Source: Succinatimonas hippei
GTDB taxonomy: Bacteria; Pseudomonadota; Gammaproteobacteria; Enterobacterales; Succinivibrionaceae
Direction: 5' to 3'
Length of the DNA: 10,857 nucleotides
Assembly (NCBI GenBank): GCA_004557545.1
Contig: SFGV01000064.1
Span: 1 to 10,857, forward strand
The position numbers were made by a program, and so were the translations under genes. The notes below the pieces were generated by a model. The model had not been told where the DNA came from and did no database searches. It saw only the letters and a program-made list of their open reading frames with translations. Positions 1 through 5,978 of this stretch are shown here, in pieces. Numbering within the stretch: position 1 is the first letter of the stretch; the number at the start of each line of letters is the position of its first letter.

Positions 1-415
1 GGGTGACGCCATTACAGCCCAGCGTCTTATCGGGAATAGACTGAAGACTTTTATTTCACTTCGGGTCTACGCTAACAAAAGCGCCCCTGAGAACTTCTAT
101 GAAGGCTTTATGGCCGGAATGCTCTCAAGCTTTGGTGACAAGCTTGGCGATCTTAAAGTGGAGGACGAGGCGGAAGAAGGCTACGCTGATATAAAGTTCA
201 GCTATGACAATGAACTGAGCGCTATGGTAATTGAGATCAAAGTCGCTAATAACCTGACACAGGCCAAAGCTTACGCGCAAAAGGCCATAGAGCAGATAGA
301 AACTAAAAACTACGCTCAGGAATTTATAGATCAGGATGAGACCTTTAACGTGACAGCCGTGGGGCTGGTCTTCTATGGAAAGAAATGCGTAGTGGCTGTC
401 AAGAGACTTAAGTAG
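1..415 (+). CDS. C-terminal end of an AAA-ATPase-like / PD-(D/E)XK nuclease-superfamily protein (partial)
   Basis: The reading frame is open from base 2 to the TAG at 413-415, so the 5' part lies outside the window. The visible 137 residues begin GDAITAQRLI. An ENFYEGFMAGML segment is followed by an acidic stretch and then the core GYADIKFSY...MVIEIKVA. That core gives D63, E78 and K80 of the fragment, the D-(X)14-E-X-K signature of the PD-(D/E)XK fold, with a helix rich in Ala, Gln and Lys after it (AKAYAQKAIEQIE). This matches the DUF1703 (PF08011) C-terminal domain that usually follows an AAA-ATPase-like domain (PF09820). The family is often present in many copies in gut anaerobes and its biological role is unsettled. 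The ATPase part is inferred only, since it is not in the window. The downstream membrane genes appear to be a separate unit. Confidence 0.8.
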   Translation, partial: GDAITAQRLIGNRLKTFISLRVYANKSAPENFYEGFMAGMLSSFGDKLGDLKVEDEAEEGYADIKFSYDNELSAMVIEIKVANNLTQAKAYAQKAIEQIETKNYAQEFIDQDETFNVTAVGLVFYGKKCVVAVKRLK

Positions 416-438
416 CGTCAGGAACACTTTAGTTCAGG

Positions 439-474
439 TGTGTTTTCAAACTGCAATGTGTTTTCAAACTGCAA
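439..474. repeat. Perfect 18-bp tandem duplication
   Basis: Bases 439-456 and 457-474 are identical copies of TGTGTTTTCAAACTGCAA with no spacer. The flanking bases do not extend the match. It lies 23 bases after the nuclease gene stop. Two copies with no spacer do not make a CRISPR. It may be a slippage product or a doubled protein site. Confidence 0.9.
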
Positions 475-496
475 AAAATATAACGAGTTCTAATTC

Positions 497-521
497 GACA
501 GGGACGATCGCGCTCTCTGTC
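497..521. other. Possible hairpin in the spacer before the PAP2 gene
   Basis: GACAGGGA at 497-504 can pair with TCTCTGTC at 514-521 (eight pairs including one G-U) around a 9-base loop. No T-run follows, so it is not a standard intrinsic terminator. The rest of the 416-604 stretch shows no gene and no other clear structure. Confidence 0.3.
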
Positions 522-604
522 CGGAGTACAACCGCGTTGAAACACCACCTGTCAGTCAAATCCTTCTGATTTTTTTGCTTTCTTTACTGGAGCTAAGCTT
601 TTTT

Positions 605-647
605 TGACTTTGACGCGTTTTTGACGCCGTCATGACGCGGTCATGAC
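605..647 (+). promoter_or_regulatory. Phased TGAC repeat array, candidate response-regulator binding site
   Basis: TGAC occurs at 605, 611, 622, 633 and 644. The last four copies are exactly 11 bp apart, with units TGACGCGTTTT, TGACGCCGTCA, TGACGCGGTCA and TGACAG. The two rightmost repeats also lie in palindromic octamers GTCATGAC at 629-636 and 640-647, again 11 bp centre to centre. Direct repeats spaced 11 bp apart, on one face of the helix, are typical of OmpR/PhoB-family regulators, and such a regulator is encoded at 5238-4558. A weak -10-like TATTAC lies at 656-661, so the array would sit at the -35 region of the PAP2-eptA unit. The repeats are seen directly; the binding role is inferred. 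Confidence 0.55.
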
Positions 648-674
648 AGACCTGCTATTACCATGCCCTCAAAA

Positions 675-690
675 AAAGGACATGGCAATG
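675..690 (+). promoter_or_regulatory. Ribosome binding site deciding the PAP2 start
   Basis: AAAGGA at 675-680 lies 7 bases before ATG 688. The upstream ATG at 643 lies inside the second GTCATGAC palindrome and has no Shine-Dalgarno sequence. The ATG at 682 is only one base from the purine run. Confidence 0.75.
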
Positions 691-1419
691 ACCTGTTTAT
701 CATCAAGCTCTTACCTGCTGTTAAAACGCGCCGCCATATGGTGCGCGCTTGTCACTGTATTTCTCGCCTCTGTGCCGCTTCACGGTCTTGATGATCTGCT
801 GACTATGCCGTTTTATGGCAGCTCAGGCTTTATCCTGCGCGGTAACGGCGTAGTTGAGCTTTTGCACAATTACGCGGGCAAGGTCCCGCCTGCTCTCGCG
901 GCGCTGTGGTTCCTGCGCGTGGCGCTTTTTCCCCGGAATGTCGTGAAAGTTAACACTATTTCCCCAAGAAAAGCCGCGCTGTACGCCCTGCTTGCCATGC
1001 TTCTTTCAATAGTTCTTGTAGGTCTGTTAAAGAAGCTGACCGGCATGAACTGCCCATGGGATCTTAAGATCTACGGCGGCAACGCCGAGCATTCGGTGCC
1101 TCTTTATGAAATGCTTCAAGGCAATTTCAGCGGTCACTGCTGGCCAAGCGGCTACAGCGGGGGGATCTTCAGCGTATACGCCTGGTGCTTTTATCTGTGC
1201 CTGCGGGGTAAAAGCAAAAGAGTAATTATTCTGTCTTTCACTCTTATTACCGCGCTTGGACTTTTAGGCGGAGTGCTGCAGATGGCCCGCGGCGCGCACT
1301 TCCCAAGCCACATCATCGCCGCGATGACCTTTGACTACGCCTTGTGCTTTTTCATAATGTCAGGCCCCTTAAAGCGCGCCGCGGCCGCCGGTGTCGTCAA
1401 ATCCTCAGATGAGGGCTGA
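688..1419 (+). CDS. PAP2-family membrane phosphatase, linked to lipid A modification
   Basis: This 243-residue inner-membrane protein has about six hydrophobic segments (roughly residues 15-31, 66-81, 96-114, 158-172, 179-198 and 209-228). Three PAP2 motifs are recognisable. The first is K115-x6-C122-P123 followed by WD (KLTGMNCPWD), a variant of KX6RP. The second is PSGY at 153-156. The third is ARGAHFPSH with R201, H204 and H208. The CPWD and RGAHFxSH forms recall a PAP2 subfamily often found beside phosphoethanolamine transferase genes, whose members act on lipid phosphates or undecaprenyl pyrophosphate at the periplasmic face. The motif-2 position usually held by a catalytic His is Tyr156, so activity is uncertain. 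The eptA gene starts 4 bases after the stop, which suggests co-transcription. The start at 688 is chosen from its ribosome binding site. The exact substrate cannot be told from sequence. Confidence 0.8.
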   Translation: MTCLSSSSYLLLKRAAIWCALVTVFLASVPLHGLDDLLTMPFYGSSGFILRGNGVVELLHNYAGKVPPALAALWFLRVALFPRNVVKVNTISPRKAALYALLAMLLSIVLVGLLKKLTGMNCPWDLKIYGGNAEHSVPLYEMLQGNFSGHCWPSGYSGGIFSVYAWCFYLCLRGKSKRVIILSFTLITALGLLGGVLQMARGAHFPSHIIAAMTFDYALCFFIMSGPLKRAAAAGVVKSSDEG

Positions 1420-1426
1420 TGTTATG
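1411..1426 (+). promoter_or_regulatory. Ribosome binding site deciding the eptA start
   Basis: GAGGG at 1411-1415 is 8 bases before ATG 1424. It overlaps the end of the PAP2 gene, implying translational coupling. The in-frame GTG at 1391 and ATG at 1409 have no comparable site. Confidence 0.65.
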
Positions 1427-3187
1427 AAGCTTTCTTTTAAAGCCAGATCCTCCGGCGCCTCCCTGTCACATACCGCTTTAGCGGATCCCTCCGGCTCAAA
1501 GCTCAAAAGCTTTCTCATATTCATGCTTTGCGGAGATCCTTCCGCGCGAAAGCCAGGCGCTGTCCGCTACGCGTGGTGGATATTCCTGCTTGCGCTATGG
1601 TGGTGTACCGCAGCCTCACTGCCCTTCTGGCAAATGTCATTAAGCCCGCTTTCAGATAATCCTGCGGAGCTCGCGTGCTTTGCTCTGGCGACAGTTTTGT
1701 GTCTGGTATTTGCCCATACCGCCTTACTGCTTTTCATTTCAGCGCTTCTGCCATCGGTTATCTCAGGCATCCTGATCACGCTGCTGGGGATTGCCGCCGC
1801 GACAGCCTTTGCCTTCTCATCACGCTATCACGCGGCGATGACCCCTGAGATGATAGAAAACGCCATACAGACCAATACCTCTGAGGCGCTCGATCTCATG
1901 ACACTGCCGCTTGCCGCGGACTTTCTTGGCATTCTGGTTATTCAAACTCCTCTCTTTACCAGATTGATCAGGGCCAAAGCGGCAATCAGACCCCGTTTTT
2001 ATATGTTATTGCTCGCGCTGGTCTGCCTGGTGTCATCCGCATCCGCCCTTTTCACGGATTTTTCAGGCATCGCTATCTATATGCGCGAGCACCATGACGC
2101 GCGCTATTTCATAACTCCGTCAAACGTGGTTTCCTCATCAATCAGGACCCTGACACAGGACGCCTCAGCAAATAATGTCAGACGTGAAATCATCGACAAA
2201 GCCCCGGTTTTAAGTAAGAAAAGGCTTGAGGGCAGGCCGGTGGTCGTGGTGACGGTGGTAGGCGAGACCGCCCGCGCGAAAAACTGGGGGCTCTCCGGAT
2301 ATTCGCGTGACACCACCCCGGAGCTTTCAAAACGCGATGTTATAAATTTCACCGATGTCTCATCCTGCGGCACCTCTACCGCCGTCTCCGTTCCCTGTGT
2401 CTTCAGTCTCCTGCCAAGAACTTCCTATGACAAGAAAAAAGCCCTGGCGATGGAGCAGCTGCCATCGCTCCTCTCCCGCGCCGGAGTCAAATCTCTCTGG
2501 ATAGACAATCAGGCCGGAAGCAAGGACGCCGCGGCCGGGATCGATGAGAAACCGCTCTCGCAGGTTCTTCCGGATAAGATCTCAAAAGCTGTCTGCCCGG
2601 CAGGGGTATGCCCGGACATGGCGCTGGTTCGCGCTGTCAGGGACAAGCTTCAGGATGTAAGAGGGCCTACCGCGCTTTATCTGCACATGATGGGAAGCCA
2701 TGGACCTGCCTATGCCGACAGATATCCGCCATCATTCCAGCACTGGGGACCGGTATGCCGCAAAAATGATCTCAGGCAGTGTCAGCTAAGCGAGCTTCGA
2801 AACGCCTATGACAACACCATCTTCTATACCGACAGCGTTCTTGGCGGGATCATAGACGCACTCAAGGCGCGCAATGATCTTGATACCGTTTTAGTGTATT
2901 TCTCAGATCACGGGGAATCGCTTGGAGATGACGGCTTCTTCCTGCACGGGGCGCCCTACGCCATCGCTCCGGCGGTTCAGAAAAAGGTGCCGATGATCAT
3001 GTGGTTTTCAGATGGCTACGTAAAGCGTACCGGTCTTGATAGAAGCTGCCTTTTAAAACGCACCGCGTCCGCCGTCTCGCATGACAACATTTACCACACC
3101 CTGCTTGATCTCAACGCCGTAAGCTCAAGAACCTACGATCCGGCGCTAGATCTTTTGTCGGGATGTGAAAAGACTTCCGGAAACTAG
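1424..3187 (+). CDS. eptA: EptA/MCR-family lipid A phosphoethanolamine transferase
   Basis: This 587-residue enzyme would transfer phosphoethanolamine from phosphatidylethanolamine to lipid A at the periplasmic face of the inner membrane, lowering surface charge and polymyxin binding. Residues 1-47 are a cytoplasmic leader, then about five membrane helices reach to about residue 211, followed by a soluble sulfatase-fold domain. Active-site residues, aligned with MCR-1/EptA, are all present: E281 in VGETARAKN, the nucleophile T319 in SCGTSTAVSVPC, H426 in MGSHGPAY, D495-H496 in SDHGES and H508 in LHG. Cysteine pairs 315/325, 391/396 and 445/453 match the family disulfides, and C542 and C581 are extra. 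The N-terminal leader is longer than in typical EptA. Co-transcription with the PAP2 gene and a convergent two-component system suggests regulation by membrane stress or metal. Whether the target is lipid A or another glycan is inferred from the family. Confidence 0.92.
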   Translation: MKLSFKARSSGASLSHTALADPSGSKLKSFLIFMLCGDPSARKPGAVRYAWWIFLLALWWCTAASLPFWQMSLSPLSDNPAELACFALATVLCLVFAHTALLLFISALLPSVISGILITLLGIAAATAFAFSSRYHAAMTPEMIENAIQTNTSEALDLMTLPLAADFLGILVIQTPLFTRLIRAKAAIRPRFYMLLLALVCLVSSASALFTDFSGIAIYMREHHDARYFITPSNVVSSSIRTLTQDASANNVRREIIDKAPVLSKKRLEGRPVVVVTVVGETARAKNWGLSGYSRDTTPELSKRDVINFTDVSSCGTSTAVSVPCVFSLLPRTSYDKKKALAMEQLPSLLSRAGVKSLWIDNQAGSKDAAAGIDEKPLSQVLPDKISKAVCPAGVCPDMALVRAVRDKLQDVRGPTALYLHMMGSHGPAYADRYPPSFQHWGPVCRKNDLRQCQLSELRNAYDNTIFYTDSVLGGIIDALKARNDLDTVLVYFSDHGESLGDDGFFLHGAPYAIAPAVQKKVPMIMWFSDGYVKRTGLDRSCLLKRTASAVSHDNIYHTLLDLNAVSSRTYDPALDLLSGCEKTSGN

Positions 3188-3213
3188 ACTGCCGGTGGCA
3201 GCCTGTCGCAAAC

Positions 3214-3245
3214 AATGCCGCAACGTCCGGAAGCGCTGCGGCATT
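3214..3245. terminator. Hairpin between convergent eptA and sensor kinase genes
   Basis: AATGCCGCA at 3214-3222 pairs perfectly with TGCGGCATT at 3237-3245 (9 bp, 14-base loop). It lies 26 bases after the eptA stop and 19 bases beyond the kinase stop on the other strand. The T-runs on both sides are short (TTTCT on plus, TTGTTT on minus), so it may be a modest bidirectional terminator. Confidence 0.55.
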
Positions 3246-3264
3246 TCTGCGTAACCTTAAATGC

Positions 3265-4554
3265 TCAGAGCTCTTTACCAAGAGTCACGGTAAAGCGCGA
3301 TCCTTTACCGCTATTGCTCTCAAGAGAGATCTCCCATCCGCGGTCATCGCAGATCCTCTTTACAAGCGAAAGACCGATCCCGTGCCCCTGGCTTGTCTTT
3401 CCGCGGTAGAAGGGCTCAAAAACTCTCGCCTGCTCTTCATCAGACATACCACGTCCGCTGTCTTTCACGCTAAAGCCTCTGCCCGAGATCTCAATCGTCA
3501 CTCCGCCTTTTTCCGTATAGCGCAGCGCGTTTGAGACCAGATTGTCCATAACCGTAAACAAAAGCGAGAACGGATAAGCTTCGTCTTTGCCCTCGCCTTT
3601 AAGCTCAAGCGTAAGATCCCGCGCCTCGGCTTTTGCCTTTTCGCTCTCAATTACCCTTAAGGCAACCTCCCTGAGCGTTACCATCTCGTCATCAGCGCTC
3701 TCACGCCCGCCGTCTCTTGCAAGCGCGAGCAATACCTTTACAAGACTTGTTATCCTCTCGCAGGCCGTCTGAATGCTCTCAAGCTTGTTTTTCTGCTCCA
3801 AAGTAAGATCGCCTTCTTTTAAAAGCTCACAGCCTGAGCTTATCACGGCGATCCTGGTACGCAGCTCGTGTGACAAATCCGATGAGAAGAAACGCTCCTT
3901 CTCAAGCAGTCTGAAGACATGACGGCAGGCTCTGTCACAGGTAAGCGCGAGATAACCTATCTCATCATCAGGTACCTTTACCTTGAGACTGCCGCTGCCG
4001 CCTTTTTCAATAAACCGTGAAATCGCGTTTGCAGCGAGTCTTGCTGGTCTTAAAGCCGCGGTCACCCTCCAGGCGATAAGCGAGAGAGAGAGCACATACA
4101 TAAGCGCCGCTATACCAATGACGGTTATGCCGTATGCCTTCTCCATCTCCTCAAACTCGGTCTGATCGCTTTGTATGACATAGCGGTGATCGTTCTTGTC
4201 GATGATATAAACATAATACGAGTTCTCAGTCCCCTCATACTCCGAGTAGCCGCTCTCAAATCCATGGTAGCGCCCGGGGATCCCGGATATCTGCTCGGGA
4301 AATCTTGGATCATCGGTAAAGAATTTCTGATCAGGATTGGCAAAGCCCGTGCGCTCGCCGTCAGCGCGCGGCCCGTTTGAGATCGCGTTCTCAAGCTCAT
4401 AGTAAAGCTCACTTGACAGCAGACTACGCTCTATTACCGGCACCTCCCTGAGCATCACAACCACACAGGTAAAAATCACCACGCCCAGGATGATCCCTGA
4501 GCTTAAGAGGATGCTGGTTCTGGTTCCGATAAGCCGTTTTACTTTATTTTCCAC
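3265..4554 (-). CDS. Sensor histidine kinase of an envelope two-component system (PmrB/ColS-like)
   Basis: This 429-residue inner-membrane kinase should phosphorylate the response regulator encoded just upstream. It has a membrane helix at about 13-35, a periplasmic sensor region of about 105 residues, a second helix at about 143-162, a HAMP-like linker to about 215, an H-box DLSHELRTR with H229, an N-box DNLVSNALRY (337-346), a G1 box DSGRGM (365-370), an F-box FEPFYRG (379-385) and a G2 box GHGIG (390-394). The residue after HELRT, almost always Pro, is Arg234. The sensor region is acidic, with overlapping ExxE patterns near its end (EFEEME, 133-138), recalling the ExxE metal motifs of PmrB and ColS. 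Translation starts at GTG 4554, 3 bases after the regulator stop, preceded by a G-rich run. The ligand is not known; a metal or peptide signal is inferred from the context. Confidence 0.88.
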   Translation of the reverse strand: MENKVKRLIGTRTSILLSSGIILGVVIFTCVVVMLREVPVIERSLLSSELYYELENAISNGPRADGERTGFANPDQKFFTDDPRFPEQISGIPGRYHGFESGYSEYEGTENSYYVYIIDKNDHRYVIQSDQTEFEEMEKAYGITVIGIAALMYVLSLSLIAWRVTAALRPARLAANAISRFIEKGGSGSLKVKVPDDEIGYLALTCDRACRHVFRLLEKERFFSSDLSHELRTRIAVISSGCELLKEGDLTLEQKNKLESIQTACERITSLVKVLLALARDGGRESADDEMVTLREVALRVIESEKAKAEARDLTLELKGEGKDEAYPFSLLFTVMDNLVSNALRYTEKGGVTIEISGRGFSVKDSGRGMSDEEQARVFEPFYRGKTSQGHGIGLSLVKRICDDRGWEISLESNSGKGSRFTVTLGKEL

Positions 4555-4557
4555 AGG

Positions 4558-5238
4558 TCACACCCCACCGGCGCAAAACCACCAGCCAAAGCCCGGTTTG
4601 GTTCTGATAAGTTTTTTGTCATAAGGTTTGTCAAGAACATTTCTAAGCCCCCACATCGCGCTTCTCAGGCTGTCAGAATCCGGGATCTCATCTCCCCAGA
4701 TCTCCCGCTCGAGACTTGAGCGGGATACCACCGCGGGGGAACGCTTCATCAGGATTTTAAGGATCTTAAACTGAGTAGGTGTCAGAGCTATGACATTGCC
4801 GTCCCTGGTCGCGGTATATGCCCCAAGATCAAGCGTCACCGGACCTGATCTGATAACCCCGGTGACCCCCGCTCCGGAGCGGCGTAGCAGCGCTTTGATC
4901 CTGGCTGAAAGCTCCTTTAGCGAAAAAGGCTTTATAAGATAATCATCAGCCCCGCTTTCAAGCCCCTTTACCCTGTCGTCAACCTCGTCGCGGGCGGTGA
5001 GCATAAGCACCCCGAGATCAAGCCCCCGATCTCTTATTCTTTTGCAGATCTCAAAGCCATCAAGATCCGGAAGCCCGACATCAAGCACGCACAGGTGGAA
5101 GGACCCGTCCTCAAGCGCGGCCAGCGCGCTCAGGCCGTCACTGGCGGTCTCACATTCATAGCCTTTAAGACGCAAAAACTCGGACACGTTCTCCCTCAGC
5201 GCGTCCTCATCATCCACAATCAGGATCCTCTCACTCAT
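4558..5238 (-). CDS. OmpR/PhoB-family response regulator
   Basis: This 226-residue cytoplasmic transcription factor has a receiver domain (about 1-118) with acidic D9-D10, phospho-acceptor D53 in VLDVGLPD, T81 and K103 in the KPF motif. A C-terminal winged-helix domain (about 130-223) follows, containing LTPTQFKIL, a recognition helix around DSLRSAMWGLRNVLD and a wing ending in KPGFGWWF. It is the first gene of a two-gene unit with the sensor kinase. The nearby PAP2 and eptA genes suggest it controls lipid A modification, like PmrA or ColR, and the TGAC array at 605-647 is the likely target. It was not given a symbol because PmrA and ColR cannot be separated by eye. The start is ATG 5238 with a weak AAGGTAAG upstream. 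Confidence 0.9.
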   Translation of the reverse strand: MSERILIVDDEDALRENVSEFLRLKGYECETASDGLSALAALEDGSFHLCVLDVGLPDLDGFEICKRIRDRGLDLGVLMLTARDEVDDRVKGLESGADDYLIKPFSLKELSARIKALLRRSGAGVTGVIRSGPVTLDLGAYTATRDGNVIALTPTQFKILKILMKRSPAVVSRSSLEREIWGDEIPDSDSLRSAMWGLRNVLDKPYDKKLIRTKPGFGWWFCAGGV

Positions 5239-5255
5239 GATTCTTACCTTTATTC

Positions 5256-5270
5256 ATTGTTTTCAACAAT
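5256..5270. promoter_or_regulatory. Short inverted repeat before the response regulator
   Basis: ATTGTT at 5256-5261 and AACAAT at 5265-5270 form a perfect 6-bp inverted repeat with a 3-base spacer, 18 bases before the regulator start. It could be an operator or a small mRNA hairpin in the leader. A TTATAA at 5296-5301 on the minus strand could be the -10 element, but no good -35 was seen. Confidence 0.35.
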
Positions 5271-5330
5271 TTTAATGCATTCTCTGATCGGGGCTTTATA
5301 AGGCTTGTGGATTATTTTTTAAGACGCAAT

Positions 5331-5345
5331 TGAGACAATCTCTCA
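5331..5345. promoter_or_regulatory. Short inverted repeat in the divergent spacer
   Basis: TGAGA at 5331-5335 and TCTCA at 5341-5345 form a 5-bp inverted repeat with a 5-base spacer, in the AT-rich region shared by the response regulator and peroxidase promoters. It has the size of a small dimer site, but such repeats also occur by chance. Confidence 0.25.
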
Positions 5346-5374
5346 TTTTGATTTCAGATTATTGATCTATTGCA

Positions 5375-5389
5375 TACAATTAAATCACA
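5375..5389 (+). promoter_or_regulatory. Candidate -10 element and OhrR-like operator half-site of the peroxidase operon
   Basis: TACAAT at 5375-5380 is a fair -10 hexamer 37 bases before the peroxidase start. It continues as TACAATTAAAT, which resembles, from memory, one half of the Bacillus OhrR operator (TACAATT with its inverted copy). The right half here (CACA) is degenerate. A smaller ATTG-CATA-CAAT inverted repeat covers 5369-5380. No convincing -35 was found. Repressor binding over the -10 would fit autoregulation by the linked OhrR-type protein. Confidence 0.35.
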
Positions 5390-5403
5390 TCAAATCTATC
5401 TGA

Positions 5404-5420
5404 AAAGGAGTTTGCAAATG
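5404..5420 (+). promoter_or_regulatory. Ribosome binding site deciding the gpx start
   Basis: AAAGGAG at 5404-5410 lies 7 bases before ATG 5418, an ideal layout. The frame is open to an ATG at 5370, but that would add 16 non-conserved residues and start within the promoter candidate. Confidence 0.85.
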
Positions 5421-5966
5421 GCATCAGTATACGACTTCACCGTCAAGACCCTTCAGGGCAAGGAAGTTTCACTCTCATCCTACAAGGGCAAGGTGCTGCT
5501 CATCGTCAATACAGCTTCCAAGTGCGGTTTTACCCCTCAGTACGAAGGTCTTGAGGCGCTCTACAAGAAATACAAGGATCAGGGACTTGAGATCTTAGGC
5601 TTCCCATCAAACCAGTTTGCCCATCAGGAGCCGGGCAACGCCGGTGAGATCAGCGAGTTCTGCAAGGTCAACTACGGCGTGACCTTCCAGCTTTTTGAAA
5701 AGGGTGACGTGCGCGGCGAGAATGCTCAGCCCCTTTACAAGTACCTGACCTCGGTACAGGGCTTCAAGGGCTTTGACATGAAGCACCCAGCCGCCAAGAT
5801 CCTGACCGATTTCATAAAGGAGAACTGCCCTGAATATATGGAGGGTGATTCGATAAAATGGAACTTCACCAAATTCCTAGTAGACCGCAAGGGAAATGTC
5901 GTGGCGCGTTTTGAACCTACCACCGTGCCTGAGGACATCGCCTCTGCAATTGAGAAACTGCTTTAA
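5418..5966 (+). CDS. gpx: Cysteine-type glutathione peroxidase (probably thioredoxin-dependent)
   Basis: This 182-residue thioredoxin-fold peroxidase would reduce hydrogen peroxide or organic and lipid hydroperoxides in the cytoplasm. Peroxidatic C36 lies in NTASKCGFTP, with Q70 in FAHQEPG and W148-N149 in IKWNFTKF completing the catalytic tetrad. C82 in EFCKVNYGV is at the resolving-cysteine position of thioredoxin-dependent members such as yeast Gpx3. The FPCNQF cysteine of some relatives is Ser64. A loop of roughly 30 residues before the WNF motif (about 113-145, with C137) is longer than in short bacterial forms and is, as I recall, common in Firmicutes and Bacteroidetes homologues. The next gene, an OhrR-type repressor, starts 12 bases after the stop, suggesting a peroxide-inducible operon. 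The electron donor is inferred. Confidence 0.93.
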   Translation: MASVYDFTVKTLQGKEVSLSSYKGKVLLIVNTASKCGFTPQYEGLEALYKKYKDQGLEILGFPSNQFAHQEPGNAGEISEFCKVNYGVTFQLFEKGDVRGENAQPLYKYLTSVQGFKGFDMKHPAAKILTDFIKENCPEYMEGDSIKWNFTKFLVDRKGNVVARFEPTTVPEDIASAIEKLL

Positions 5967-5978
5967 GGATCAAATCGC

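Noticed and set aside
125..427. A 100-codon open frame on the minus strand at the left edge
   Set aside because: It lies opposite the nuclease-domain frame, which has a clear D...EXK signature and continues through the window edge.
439..474. CRISPR remnant
   Set aside because: Only two copies, no spacer between them and no cas gene in the window.
643..687. Upstream ATG (643) for the PAP2 gene
   Set aside because: It falls inside the GTCATGAC repeat, has no ribosome site and adds non-hydrophobic residues; ATG 688 has an ideal AAAGGA.
1391..1423. GTG start for eptA overlapping the PAP2 gene
   Set aside because: ATG 1424 has GAGGG at the right distance; the extra 11 residues match nothing recognised.
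3215..3409. A 64-codon open frame on the plus strand
   Set aside because: It runs through the terminator hairpin and opposite the kinase C-terminus, and has no motif.
4125..4412. A 95-codon open frame on the minus strand overlapping the kinase sensor region
   Set aside because: It is an alternative frame within the kinase gene. The kinase frame is continuous through all its motifs, so there is no sign of a frameshift.
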